Positions 1-8,501 are shown, numbered from the stretch's first letter. The stretch is 64,000 nt of DNA from Kribbella sandramycini (GCF_013131805.1 NZ_JABJRC010000003.1:186001-250000), one strand, 5' to 3'. A program made the numbers and translations. Notes: generated by a model not told the origin, from the letters alone.

Positions 1-16
1 GCCGCGAGGTGGGTGT
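1..16 (+). repeat. Possible 3' arm of another copy of the folded repeat, cut by the window edge
   Basis: The first 15 bases match the 3' arm of the folded repeat (positions 104-118 of the copy that follows) at 14 of 15 positions. The copy described next begins immediately after. This suggests a tandem arrangement whose first member lies outside the window. The match is short, so it is weak evidence on its own. Confidence 0.35.
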
Positions 17-140
17 AGCTCGAGCGATTGCGGTGTTCAGGTGCGTGCATCGTGGTGCCGGAGAGGAGGTTTCGATGCGGAGCATCGTGGCCTTCTCTCC
101 GGTGCCGCGAGGTGCGTGCCTGGGCGCCGCAAGCGCCGAG
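17..140 (+). ncRNA. Putative structured RNA / dispersed folded repeat, copy A
   Basis: This stretch aligns without gaps to 36201-36324 with 19 differences in 124 bases. Read as plus-strand RNA it folds into one long hairpin. Bases 38-48 pair with 112-122 (11 pairs). After an A-G mismatch, 50-69 pair with 91-110 (20 pairs), and 73-78 pair with 82-87 around a GGA triloop. A second small hairpin (123-127 with 133-137) follows. Many pairs are G-U, which would be lost on the minus strand, so the plus strand is the likely RNA. Differences from copy B mostly keep the pairing, with three double compensatory changes (59/101, 65/95, 67/93). It lies in the same sense, about 150 bases upstream of the GH105 gene, so a leader role is possible here, but copy B has no downstream plus-strand gene. 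I do not recognise it as a known riboswitch class. Confidence 0.6.
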
Positions 141-292
141 GGACACCCGCCCCGGGGCACTTCATCCGCAGAGTCTTTTCGGAAGTTTGACGACGGACCG
201 TAAGCGCGTCAACATCTCAGCAGGCATTACTTCACGCTGGAACGATTGACCGTTTCTTCCCAGTTCAGTGGAACAAAGTGAGGATTTGTCCC

Positions 293-1411
293 ATGAAAAG
301 ACGTCAGTTCCTGACCGTTGGAACCGCAGTCATGGCCGCCCCGGCGCTACCCTCTGTAATCACCAGCGCGGCCGCCGCGCCGCCCCCGAGCAGCCTGCCG
401 TCGCGGGCTTCGATCGTTGCCGTGGTCCGCCGGGTCGCGGACCACTGGATCGCCACCCACAGCAACTCCGGCGACAACGGCTGGGCCCGCGCGACCTTCT
501 TCAGCGGGTTGATGGCGGCCCACAAGCTGACCGGCGAGGTGCGCTACCTGAACTACGCGCGCGCCTGGGCCGAGCGGCACAACTACGGCATCCCCGGCGG
601 CGTCAGCACCCGGCACGCCGACAACCACAACTGCATCCAGACCTACCTGGATCTCTACGACCTCGAGCCGTCGGCGAACAAGTTGACCGCGGCAACGGAA
701 ACGTTGAGCCGGATGGTGAACAGCAGCAAGATCGACGACTGGTGGTGGTGCGACGCACTGCACATGGCGATGCCGCCGTTCGCCCGGATCGGCCGCCTGC
801 GTGGCGATCCGGCGTACTGGACGAAGGTCTACCAGCTCTACAACCACAGCAAGCGGAGCCGGAGACTGTGGATCCCGTCGAGCGGACTGTGGTACCGCGA
901 CGAACGCTTCCTGCCGACCGGAATCCTGTCCCCGAACGGGAAACCGGTGATCTGGTCGCGTGGCGACGGCTGGGTCGCGGCCGGTCACGTGAAGACCCTG
1001 AAGGCGCTGCCGGCCGATCAGGCCAATGTCGCCGAGTACAAGACCGGCCTGACGCAACTGGTGGGTTCGTTGCGGTCGATCCAGCGCTCGGACGGCTTCT
1101 GGAACGTCAACCTGGCCGACCCGCAGCACCTCCCCGGGCCGGAGACCAGCGGGACGGCGTTCTTCGCGTACTCGACGGCGTACGCCGTGCGCGCCGGCCT
1201 ACTGTCGTCGGTGACCTACCTGCCGATGGCGGCCCGGGCCTGGAACGGAATGGTGCAGACCGCCGTCCACCCGGACGGCTTCCTCGGCTACGTGCAGAAG
1301 GTCGGTGACCGGCCGGAGTCGAACCAGCCGGTCAACTACGAGTCGACGGCAGACTTCGGCGTCGGCGCATTCCTGCTCGCAGGCGCCGAGCTCGCATTGC
1401 TGACGAACTGA
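293..1411 (+). CDS. Tat-exported glycoside hydrolase, GH105/GH88 type (unsaturated rhamnogalacturonyl hydrolase-like)
   Basis: 372 residues. The ATG at 293 starts a protein with a twin-arginine signal (RRQFL at residues 3-7, then a hydrophobic stretch to an AAAAP region near residue 30). In-frame codons upstream add nothing recognisable. The (alpha/alpha)6-barrel hydrolases that remove unsaturated uronic sugars from pectin fragments carry a WWCDAL-type motif, seen here at about residues 150-156 with Asp154 as the likely catalytic acid. An SRGDGWVAAG segment near residue 225 is also typical. The enzyme is expected to act outside the cell on polysaccharide debris. Other secreted carbohydrate-active genes (3378, 52778) occur in the window. 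Substrate is inferred from the family only. Confidence 0.85.
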   Translation: MKRRQFLTVGTAVMAAPALPSVITSAAAAPPPSSLPSRASIVAVVRRVADHWIATHSNSGDNGWARATFFSGLMAAHKLTGEVRYLNYARAWAERHNYGIPGGVSTRHADNHNCIQTYLDLYDLEPSANKLTAATETLSRMVNSSKIDDWWWCDALHMAMPPFARIGRLRGDPAYWTKVYQLYNHSKRSRRLWIPSSGLWYRDERFLPTGILSPNGKPVIWSRGDGWVAAGHVKTLKALPADQANVAEYKTGLTQLVGSLRSIQRSDGFWNVNLADPQHLPGPETSGTAFFAYSTAYAVRAGLLSSVTYLPMAARAWNGMVQTAVHPDGFLGYVQKVGDRPESNQPVNYESTADFGVGAFLLAGAELALLTN

Positions 1412-1419
1412 TCCCCGCG

Positions 1420-1443
1420 GGGGCCCAGGCCCGCCTGGGCCCC
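1420..1443. terminator. Hairpin between convergent genes
   Basis: A perfect 10-bp stem (1420-1429 with 1434-1443) with a 4-base loop sits between the convergent GH105 and PPOX genes and overlaps the stop codon of the latter. There is no T tract, as is common for actinomycete terminators, so it may serve both directions. Confidence 0.6.
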
Positions 1444-1841
1444 TACGGGTGGCCGAGCTGTTGGGTGATCCGCTCGACGACGACGGCCGCGGCGTACCGC
1501 GGGGTGCCCGGCGGCTCGACGTCCGCCCAGGCGCCGACGTACTTGGTGGCGATCGCCTTCTCGAGCGCGAGCTCGGGGTCGGGCGTCAGTGCGTCGATCC
1601 GGCCGCGCAGCTCGACGTAGAACGTCGGCCGGGCCGGGTCGACGACCAGTACCGAAATGGCCGGATTCCGCCGGAGGTTGCGGAGTTTCTGCCGACCCTC
1701 GACCAGGCTGATCCGGACCTGTTCGCCGTCCCAGAGGAACCACTGCGGCGTGATCTGCGGCTCGCCGCTCTTACCGATCGTGCCCACGACCGCGATCGCC
1801 GTCGACGTCAGCAGGTCGTTGAATTCCGCGGGGATCTCCAC
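1443..1841 (-). CDS. PPOX-class (F420/FMN split-barrel) family protein
   Basis: 132 residues, the normal length for this family. The pattern is that of pyridoxamine-5-phosphate-oxidase-like split barrels: an early AVVGTIGKSGEPQITPQWFL strand, then a conserved GRQKLRNLRRNPAISVLV helix and strand, and TFYVELRGRID. In actinomycetes this group mostly uses F420, or binds flavin or heme. The cofactor cannot be decided from the sequence. It stands alone, convergent with the GH105 gene and followed upstream by the TetR gene on the same strand. The substrate is unknown. Confidence 0.8.
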   Translation of the reverse strand: MEIPAEFNDLLTSTAIAVVGTIGKSGEPQITPQWFLWDGEQVRISLVEGRQKLRNLRRNPAISVLVVDPARPTFYVELRGRIDALTPDPELALEKAIATKYVGAWADVEPPGTPRYAAAVVVERITQQLGHP

Positions 1842-1863
1842 AGCGCGAGACCCTACCCGCGGC

Positions 1864-2454
1864 TCAGCTCAGGTGGGCGGCGAACTCCGGGGCGCGGACG
1901 CCGGCGGCGTCCAGTAGCGCGATCGCCGTCCGGACGCCGATCCCGCCGAGCTCCTGGGCGCGGACGACGGCCCGGGCGGCGCCGCCGTCGTAGATCATCG
2001 TCAGCTGGATGGCGAGCGTGGCCGCGTCGTCGGCGCCGGCCTTCAGCAGCTCGCGGTGGAAGAAGTCGGTCAGCTGCTGCTTGAAGTGCCGCGCGACCAC
2101 CGAGCCGGGGTGCTCCGGGTCCTTCAGCTCGACCGCGGTGGCGACGTACGGGCAGCCCAGGAAATTGCCTTCGGCAACGATATCGTCCTGGCGCTCGAAA
2201 ACGGCCAGGATCCGGTCCCGCGGCGGGCGGTCGTCCTCCGGGCCCGGGCGCAGCATCGCCTCGTAGAGCGGGCCGCGGCTGGCCAGGCTCTCGGCGATCA
2301 GCTCGTCCTTGGAGCGGAACAGCTGGTACATCGACTTCTTCGAGACCCCGGCGGCCTTGCAGAGCGCATCCACACCGATGTTCACGCCGTCGCTGTAGAA
2401 GAGTTCGCCCGCGGCCTCGAGAAGACGCTCGCGGGGTGTCGCCGAGGTGCTCAT
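1864..2454 (-). CDS. TetR/AcrR family transcriptional repressor
   Basis: 196 residues from the ATG at 2454. A longer in-frame extension would run into the operator region and is not family-like. The N-terminal helix-turn-helix (RERLLEAAGELFYSDG, then VDALCKAAGVSKKSMYQLF) is typical TetR. The C-terminal half is a ligand domain with a FLGCPYVATAVE stretch. It is divergent from the SDR gene at 2547 and the 92-bp gap holds two palindromes, so it probably represses the SDR gene and itself. The ligand is unknown. Confidence 0.9.
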   Translation of the reverse strand: MSTSATPRERLLEAAGELFYSDGVNIGVDALCKAAGVSKKSMYQLFRSKDELIAESLASRGPLYEAMLRPGPEDDRPPRDRILAVFERQDDIVAEGNFLGCPYVATAVELKDPEHPGSVVARHFKQQLTDFFHRELLKAGADDAATLAIQLTMIYDGGAARAVVRAQELGGIGVRTAIALLDAAGVRAPEFAAHLS

Positions 2455-2486
2455 ACGACGAGGGTACCGGGTGGATTTGAAGTTTG

Positions 2487-2525
2487 AAACCGATCGGTTT
2501 ACTGTACTGGAAACAGATCGGTTTC
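2487..2525. promoter_or_regulatory. Twin TetR operators between divergent genes
   Basis: A perfect 14-bp palindrome AAACCGATCGGTTT lies at 2487-2500. A second, near-perfect palindrome GAAACAGATCGGTTTC lies at 2510-2525. The centres are about 24 bp apart. Both share the ATCGGTTT half-site. Their place between the TetR gene and the SDR gene makes them the likely binding sites of this TetR. Confidence 0.75.
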
Positions 2526-2546
2526 TACGCTTGGGAGATGTTCGGA

Positions 2547-3251
2547 ATGACCTCACTCGAAGGTGCTGTCGTGCTCGTCACAGGCGGCCAGCGCGGGATC
2601 GGCAAGGCGCTGGTGGCAGATCTGCTCGGCCGGGGCGCGGCCAAGGTCTACGCAACCGCCCGGACGCCGCAGCCCAGCGACGACCCGCGCGTCGTCCCGC
2701 TGCCGCTGGAGGTCACCGATGCGGCCTCGATCGCCGCGCTGGCCGCGGCCGCGCCGGATGTCACGGTGCTGATCAACAACGCCGGCGCGGGCGCGCCGGA
2801 CACCTACCTGGGCGCGACGGCCGACGAGGTCCGGGCCGTCTTCGAGGCGAACTTCATCGGCCCGCTCGAGGTCACCCGGGCCTTCGTGCCGATCATCGAG
2901 CGCAACGGCGGCGGCCACATCCTGAACGCGCACTCGGCGCTGTCCTGGGTCGGCCGGCACGGCGCGTACTCCGCGACCAAGGCGGCGCTCTGGCTGCAGA
3001 CGAACGCGCTCCGGCTGGAGCTGCTGAACCGTGGCATCGGTGTCACCGGATTGCACATGGGGTACGTCGACACCGACATGACCACCGCCGTCACCGCCCC
3101 CAAGGCGCAGCCGGCCGACATCGCCCGGCAGGCCCTCGACGGGATCGAGTCCGGAGCGTACGAAGTGCTCGCGGACGACACCGCGCGCGGCGCCAAGGCC
3201 CGGGCGTCGCGCGATCTCACCGAGACTTATCCAGAGCTCCTGCGGAACTGA
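2547..3251 (+). CDS. Short-chain dehydrogenase/reductase (SDR)
   Basis: 234 residues from the ATG at 2547, chosen because GGGAG lies about 9 bases upstream. An earlier ATG at 2538 sits almost on top of that site. The classical SDR signature is complete: GGQRGIGKA for NAD(P) binding near the start, LINNAGAG, a catalytic Ser in the AHSAL segment and AYSATKAAL for the Tyr-Lys pair. It is a cytosolic oxidoreductase of unknown substrate, probably induced when the divergent TetR is released from the twin operators. Confidence 0.88.
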   Translation: MTSLEGAVVLVTGGQRGIGKALVADLLGRGAAKVYATARTPQPSDDPRVVPLPLEVTDAASIAALAAAAPDVTVLINNAGAGAPDTYLGATADEVRAVFEANFIGPLEVTRAFVPIIERNGGGHILNAHSALSWVGRHGAYSATKAALWLQTNALRLELLNRGIGVTGLHMGYVDTDMTTAVTAPKAQPADIARQALDGIESGAYEVLADDTARGAKARASRDLTETYPELLRN

Positions 3252-3377
3252 CAACGTATGTCCGCTGGGCGCACGATTGGGACCGCTGACCGCAGGACGG
3301 CGGTCGCACTGCGGCGGCCGGGTGTCGATGTGACCTACCAAGGTGCCTGACACCCCGCCGCCCCAGGAGGTCCGTCC

Positions 3378-5429
3378 ATGCCTCGCCGTCTCGCATCCTT
3401 CGTCGCGATCGGAGCGACAGTCGTCGCTTCGGTCGCCACAGCGCACGCCGTCCGGCCGCCTGCGCCCGCTCCGCTGCTGGGTGATCCAGGAGCTGGGTGT
3501 GCGGCCCAGTCCGCCGGTTTCACGCCGGTGCTGCAGGTCGACCTGCCCGAGCGGGCCGGATGGGTCGACAAGGAGCTGCCGTACACACTTGACCGGCGTA
3601 CCGAGATCGGTGCGAACTTCGACCGGGTCGGCTACTGCCTGGAGCTGAACGGGCCGGACGGTCTGCAGCGGGTCTGGACGGCGATGGAGCCGTTCTCGAC
3701 GGACGCGCGGGCGATCGGCGTACCGACCAAGGCTGGGCAGCTGGTCCGTCAGCGGGTCGACGACCTCGATGTGGCGTCGAACGTGCCGAACGTGACCAGT
3801 GGGACCGGACAGACCGGCTACCTGGAGATGTGGCCGAACACGTACGCCGAAGCCAGCAGCACCCAGGTGGCGAACAGCTCGCCGATCACCTTCGACACCG
3901 ATGACAGTCCGACCAACGGCGCATACGGGTCGTTCCAGATCGCACAGGTCGGGCCGGGACGCCCGTCCAACGTCGCTGCGAAGACTGTGTTCGGGATCAA
4001 CTCGTTCACGCAGGGCACCGACGTACCGCTGTCGATCGGGATCGGTACGAACTCAGCCGGGCAGCCGGACTGGACGTTCGCGAACAACGCGGCCCGGTAC
4101 AGCCAGCGCAAGCTGACTGCGTTTGTGCGCACGTCGGTGGTCTCGTTGAGTGAATCGCCGCAGGACCGGCAGTTGGTCCCGCGGGACAGCCGGAACGGCG
4201 CGAACGTGCCGGTGGCTGGGCGAATCACCAGTGCGCAGGTCAGTGAGGTCCAGCTGCGGGTCAGTAGCAATGGGCACACCGACACGTACACCTCCCGCAA
4301 CCGGGACTTCCGGTTCACACCGCGGATCAACGCGGCGCTGCAGGAGTACAGCTTCGAACTGCGCGCAGTCGGCACCGGCTTCAACCGTGTGGTGGCTCGG
4401 CGTACTGGTGTGGTCTCGGGCGATGTTTTCGTCGTCCAGGGGCAGTCGAATGCGGAGGCGGCACGGTTCAACGGGGCGGCGAACGCGGAGGAGTCGCCGT
4501 ACCTGCGGAGCTTCGGTACGCCGACGTCCGACGGCAACATCTCTGGTGCGGATCGGGCTTGGCATTACGCGACTGGTGATGTGACGAACCAGTCCGGCTC
4601 GGCTGGGCAGTGGGCCATCCGGATGGGACGGCGGATCGTCGACACATACAAGGTGCCGGTGGCGATCGTGCAGGGTGCGCACGGCGGTCAGCCGATCAGC
4701 TTCTTCCAGCGGAACGACGCGAGTCCGGATGACCTCGGCACGAACTACGGCCGGCTGCGTCAGCGGCTCAAGGCGGCCGGTGTGATCGGTTCGGTGCGCG
4801 GGGTGCTCTGGTACCAGGGTGAGAGCGACAATGACAACGCCGCGGTGCATGTGAACGGCTTCCGCGCTCTGCTAGCGGACTGGCGCTCCGACTTCGGTAC
4901 TGCGGCCCGCTACTACGTGCACCAGGTGCGGACGTCGCCGTGCGGCAACTCGACCAGCATCAACCTGCGGGAAGCGCAGCGGGCGCTCGGCGACACCGAC
5001 GGCGTCACCGTACTCTCCACCAACGGCCTGCCTGGTCACGACGGCTGTCACTACGCCTACATCGGCGGCTACCGCGATCTGGGCGACCACAACTTCGCTG
5101 TCATCGCCCGCGACCTGTACGGCGGCCCGTCGGCCGGAGTGGCTGCTCCGAACCCGACATCCGTTACTGCGAACGGCTCTCAGCTCGTCGTGAAGCTGCG
5201 GACCACGGACGCGCTGGCCGTGCCGGCTGGTGCCGCTGCCACCTTCCGCGTCGAGGGCGCTGCTGTGACCGTCTCGTCGGTCGCCTACCAGTCCGGCACC
5301 TTGGTGCTCACCCTGTCCGGGCCGGCCACCGGAGTGACCGCTCTGAGCTACCTGAGCCACAACGGCGCCGGACCGGCGATCACGAACGCCATCGGTACCG
5401 GACTGCTCGCCTTCAGACTGCCTGTGTGA
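3378..5429 (+). CDS. Secreted sialate O-acetylesterase-like (SGNH/DUF303) protein
   Basis: 683 residues with a Sec-type signal (PRRLASFVAIGATVVAS and an AHA cleavage region near residue 24). A strong GGAGG-type site precedes the ATG. The first 300 residues look like beta-rich accessory domains. The catalytic part starts near residue 350 with VVQGQSNAE, where Ser357 is the likely nucleophile. It continues with GVLWYQGESDN near residue 475 and DGCHYAY near 553, which would supply the Asp/His. The last 90 residues resemble a beta-sandwich. The family deacetylates sugars, and here the substrate is probably a plant or microbial polysaccharide. Its 3' end overlaps the convergent DJ-1 gene by 17 bp. 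Confidence 0.82.
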   Translation: MPRRLASFVAIGATVVASVATAHAVRPPAPAPLLGDPGAGCAAQSAGFTPVLQVDLPERAGWVDKELPYTLDRRTEIGANFDRVGYCLELNGPDGLQRVWTAMEPFSTDARAIGVPTKAGQLVRQRVDDLDVASNVPNVTSGTGQTGYLEMWPNTYAEASSTQVANSSPITFDTDDSPTNGAYGSFQIAQVGPGRPSNVAAKTVFGINSFTQGTDVPLSIGIGTNSAGQPDWTFANNAARYSQRKLTAFVRTSVVSLSESPQDRQLVPRDSRNGANVPVAGRITSAQVSEVQLRVSSNGHTDTYTSRNRDFRFTPRINAALQEYSFELRAVGTGFNRVVARRTGVVSGDVFVVQGQSNAEAARFNGAANAEESPYLRSFGTPTSDGNISGADRAWHYATGDVTNQSGSAGQWAIRMGRRIVDTYKVPVAIVQGAHGGQPISFFQRNDASPDDLGTNYGRLRQRLKAAGVIGSVRGVLWYQGESDNDNAAVHVNGFRALLADWRSDFGTAARYYVHQVRTSPCGNSTSINLREAQRALGDTDGVTVLSTNGLPGHDGCHYAYIGGYRDLGDHNFAVIARDLYGGPSAGVAAPNPTSVTANGSQLVVKLRTTDALAVPAGAAATFRVEGAAVTVSSVAYQSGTLVLTLSGPATGVTALSYLSHNGAGPAITNAIGTGLLAFRLPV

Positions 5430-6012
5430 TCAGGACATCGCGGTCACGGGTGTACTCCATCGTGGCCGCGATCCCGTCTGCTGTCTGTACGCCGTACTGA
5501 CGTTCGACGACGTACAGCGCCAGATCGATACCGGCGGTGATGCCACCGGAGGTCAGAACGTCGCCGTCGTCGACCACCCGGTTCTGTTTGACGTCGACGC
5601 CGTGCGTCGCCAGCTCGTCCCATGCACTGCGGTTCGTCGTGGCCGGTCGGCCCTTGAGCAGACCGGCCTCGGCGAGCAGCATCGAGCCGGTGCAGACCGA
5701 GCCGATCCAGCGCAGGCCCGGCGCCACCTCGGCAATGCGCTCGGCCAAGCGCCCGCTGCGCGCCTCGGCCCACGAGCCGTGCTCGGCACGATTCATCCAG
5801 CCGCCGCCTGGGACGAACAGCGCATCCGGAGTGCCGAGTCCGCCCGGCGCCCGGAACTGCAGCCCGTTCATCCCGGTGACGTCCTGCGGGCCGTCCGCAC
5901 CGACCAGCGCCAACTCGAGGTCGGTGCGCTTCGCTGCGTGGCTCCACACCTCGAACGGGCCCATCACGTCCATCTCGTCGACGCCGTCGAAGACCACGAT
6001 CTCGATTCGCAT
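5413..6012 (-). CDS. DJ-1/PfpI family (class I amidotransferase-like) protein
   Basis: 199 residues from the ATG at 6012. It starts with RIEIVVFDGVDEMDVMGP, typical of the DJ-1/PfpI branch related to AraC-type GATase regulators and isonitrile hydratases. The nucleophile Cys is in GSVCTGSMLLAEAGLL, and a GGITAGIDLALYVVE helix follows, as in that subfamily. There is no C-terminal DNA-binding domain, so it is an enzyme-only form. The DUF1330 gene lies 57 bp upstream on the same strand, so they may be cotranscribed. Confidence 0.82.
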   Translation of the reverse strand: MRIEIVVFDGVDEMDVMGPFEVWSHAAKRTDLELALVGADGPQDVTGMNGLQFRAPGGLGTPDALFVPGGGWMNRAEHGSWAEARSGRLAERIAEVAPGLRWIGSVCTGSMLLAEAGLLKGRPATTNRSAWDELATHGVDVKQNRVVDDGDVLTSGGITAGIDLALYVVERQYGVQTADGIAATMEYTRDRDVLITQAV

Positions 6013-6069
6013 GGGTTCAGCCAACGCGATCGGCGGCGGCCGGGCCAGTGACCGGATGGCCGACATCCA

Positions 6070-6396
6070 TCAAGATGTGGCCAGTACGTCGGTGGCGCGG
6101 TGGGTCCGGTCGACGCCTTCGACGATCATCGCGACGCCGTCGGAGTTCGCGGTGCGCAGCGGCAGGATCTCCTGGTAGGCCGCGGAGTCGTACCAGCCGC
6201 GCACGCTGGCCAGGTCGGGGAACTCGATCACGATCAGCGTGCCGTCCCACTCACCCTCCAGCAGTTCGGGCTGGTGGCCGTGGACGACGAAGTGGCCGTC
6301 GTACGGCGCCAGCGTCGCGTCGATCCGCTGCAGGTACTCGACGATGTCCGCGCCGACGACGACGTTGCGCAGGTTGGCGATCGCGTAGTGGGTCAT
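6070..6396 (-). CDS. DUF1330 family protein (ABM/dimeric barrel)
   Basis: 108 residues from the ATG at 6396, with a GAGGAGG site just upstream. Earlier in-frame codons run into the kinase promoter. The sequence carries the family pattern: ATLAPYDGHFVVHG, the LLEGEWDGTLIVIEFPD strand and RGWYDSAAYQEILPLR. Proteins of this group are small ferredoxin-like dimers whose chemistry is mostly unknown. It probably forms a transcription unit with the downstream DJ-1 gene. Confidence 0.85.
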   Translation of the reverse strand: MTHYAIANLRNVVVGADIVEYLQRIDATLAPYDGHFVVHGHQPELLEGEWDGTLIVIEFPDLASVRGWYDSAAYQEILPLRTANSDGVAMIVEGVDRTHRATDVLATS

Positions 6397-6498
6397 TCGG
6401 GGTCCTCCTCGGTGGTTGGTTTCACCAGAGTCGGTCGCGGAACGCGTTTCGGCGATTACCTCCGACGTCATGAGGTCCCGATTGGTCTGCTGCCGACG

Positions 6499-6511
6499 TA
6501 CAGTCGATGGC
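6499..6511 (+). promoter_or_regulatory. Leaderless -10 element of the kinase gene
   Basis: TACAGT at 6499-6504 is followed by 7 bases and the ATG at 6512. There is no ribosome-binding site. This is the layout of a leaderless actinomycete transcript. Confidence 0.55.
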
Positions 6512-8482
6512 ATGTCAGTCACAGGGGGACCGTCGTCTTCACCTGTCGAGAAGGTGGAGGAGCGGGTCGGCCCGTACCGGTTGATCCGTCGGCTCGGCCA
6601 GGGCGGGATGGGTGTCGTCTACCTGGCCGAAGGGCCGGAGCGGCAAGAGGTCGCGCTCAAGGTGCTGCGGCCGCACGTAGCGCACGACGAGACGGCCCGT
6701 GCGCGGTTGCAGCGCGAGGCGAGCACACTGCAGAAGGTGAGCCACCCCGGTGTGGCCGGCATCCTCGACCACGACCTGGAGGGCGACCGTCCGTACCTGG
6801 TCACGCGCTTCGTGCCCGGCCGCCCGCTGGACGAGCAGGTCGACGACCGCGGCCCGCTGACCCCGCGGAAGTGGCTGCCGCTGGCGGGGTGCCTCGCCGA
6901 GTCGCTGCAGGCGATCCACGCCGTCGGCGTGATCCACCGTGACCTGAAGCCCGGCAACGTGATGATGCTGAACGGCAAGCCGGTGATGATCGACTTCGGC
7001 ATCGCCCAGGCCGCCGACGACCTACGGCTCACCCAGACCGGTCTGGTGATCGGAACGCCCGGCTACCTCGCTCCCGAGCTCATCGAGGGTGAAGACGTCT
7101 CGGAGTCCGCCGACTGGTGGGGCTGGGCGGCCACCGTCACCTTCGCCGCGACCGGACGCCGTCCGTTCGGCAAAGGCCCGTTCGAAGCCGTGCTGCACCG
7201 CGTGCACACCGGACAGGTCGATCTCGAGGGCATGGACCCGCGGCTCAAGACCCTGTTGGCCGCCGCCCTTGCGCCGAAGCGGGCGGACCGCCCGACGCAG
7301 GACGAGATCATGGCCGGTCTGACCCGCTACGCCGAGGGCCGCGACGCACTGCCGCCGCGGGCGTCGATGACGGCGACCGTCGCGACGCATCCCCCGACGC
7401 GGCAGATGACGCGCGTTCTGCCCACCTCGTCGCCCGACGACGCCGTCACCGAGATCACGCCACCGGAGACCGACCCGGAGCCCAGCCCGACCGAGGTGGC
7501 CAACCTCGTCCCTCCGGTCATTCCGCCGCTCTCGGCGTTCGCTCCGCTCGCCGACAAGGTCCGTGACGCCGCAGCGGCGCGTAAGGCCGCCAAGACTGCC
7601 GCAGCGGGTGCTGCTGCAGGGGCTCCGGCTGCCACGCACCCGGCGACGTACAGCCCGGCGCCACTCGCGGCCGCCCCGCCCGCTATGCCCCTGCCGTACC
7701 AACAGCCGTACCAGACTGCGCCACAGCTGTACCAGCCGCCGACATCGCCGTACCAGCCGGTCGTGGGCACGCCGAAGGCCGTAGTCCCCTATGAGCAGCG
7801 CGCAGTCGAGCCGAAGCCGGCCGAGCGCGCCCCCGCGACCGGAAAGCGCACCGCGGTCGTCGTCGGCTTCATGATCGCCCTCGCCGGCCTGATCGCGCTC
7901 TTCCCACTAGCGGGCTCGCTAGTGGCCGCAGTCTTCCTAGTAGTGGCCCGCACCGTCGACCGCGGCAGCACAGCCCTGATGCGCCGCCGTCAGGTCCGCG
8001 GTCGCGCCGGCAAGTCCGACGGCGTCGTAGCCGTCGCCTCCTCCCCGGCCCAACTAGTAGCGGCAGCCCTGATCACCCTGGTCTGCCTCCTACTCCCCCT
8101 CCTCATGGGCGCCGTAGTAGGCAGCATCGTGACGGCCATCGCCGCTACCGCCCAAGGCCTCGACTGGCGGCCCCTCTCCGCCGTCGGCTTCGGCGCCGCC
8201 GCCCTGACCGCCCTCTTCACCGCCTGGTGGGGCCCCGGCGGCAGCTCCCTCCGCCGCGGCGCCCACATCACCGCCCGCAACCTCTTCCGCCCCCGCTGGC
8301 TGGCCTCGGCAACAGCCGTCCTCCTCCTCGCAGGCGGCAGCTGGGCCTTCTACGAAGCCACCCAAGGCGCCGGCGACCCCTGGGCCCGCACCCCCGTCCA
8401 AACCCCCAAATTCGAACGCCCCACCTTCGACGACCTCCGCCAAGCCCCCCTGATCCGCGACCTCCCCCTCATCGGCAAGTGA
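6512..8482 (+). CDS. Membrane Ser/Thr protein kinase (Hanks type), no PASTA domain
   Basis: 656 residues. The kinase domain covers about residues 20-280: Gly loop GQGGMGVV at 30-36, Lys50, catalytic HRDLKPGN with Asp144, DFG at 161-163, and a GTPGYLAPE activation segment. A long Pro/Ala/Thr-rich linker follows (about 285-445). Then come roughly four hydrophobic segments (near 455, 520, 560 and 605), so the C-terminus is a membrane domain. There are no PASTA or other sensor repeats like those of PknB. The signal is probably sensed in the membrane or by a partner. The last 600 bases are unusually C-rich on the sense strand, with several CTA and GTA codons. The start is supported by the leaderless -10 in front. 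Confidence 0.88.
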   Translation: MSVTGGPSSSPVEKVEERVGPYRLIRRLGQGGMGVVYLAEGPERQEVALKVLRPHVAHDETARARLQREASTLQKVSHPGVAGILDHDLEGDRPYLVTRFVPGRPLDEQVDDRGPLTPRKWLPLAGCLAESLQAIHAVGVIHRDLKPGNVMMLNGKPVMIDFGIAQAADDLRLTQTGLVIGTPGYLAPELIEGEDVSESADWWGWAATVTFAATGRRPFGKGPFEAVLHRVHTGQVDLEGMDPRLKTLLAAALAPKRADRPTQDEIMAGLTRYAEGRDALPPRASMTATVATHPPTRQMTRVLPTSSPDDAVTEITPPETDPEPSPTEVANLVPPVIPPLSAFAPLADKVRDAAAARKAAKTAAAGAAAGAPAATHPATYSPAPLAAAPPAMPLPYQQPYQTAPQLYQPPTSPYQPVVGTPKAVVPYEQRAVEPKPAERAPATGKRTAVVVGFMIALAGLIALFPLAGSLVAAVFLVVARTVDRGSTALMRRRQVRGRAGKSDGVVAVASSPAQLVAAALITLVCLLLPLLMGAVVGSIVTAIAATAQGLDWRPLSAVGFGAAALTALFTAWWGPGGSSLRRGAHITARNLFRPRWLASATAVLLLAGGSWAFYEATQGAGDPWARTPVQTPKFERPTFDDLRQAPLIRDLPLIGK

Positions 8483-8501
8483 CGAGGAGGCCGCGGCGCG
8501 G

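Noticed and set aside
12..40. tRNA-like stretch with GTAGCTCGAG
   Set aside because: No acceptor stem, T-loop or anticodon arm follows.
9..249. Short open frames (64 and 73 codons) over copy A of the folded repeat
   Set aside because: In copy B the matching frame is broken by a stop codon, while base pairing is kept, so RNA structure rather than protein is conserved.
268..1308. A plus-strand open frame in another frame of the GH105 gene
   Set aside because: Arg/Pro-rich product with no motif; the GH105 frame has a Tat signal and active-site motif.
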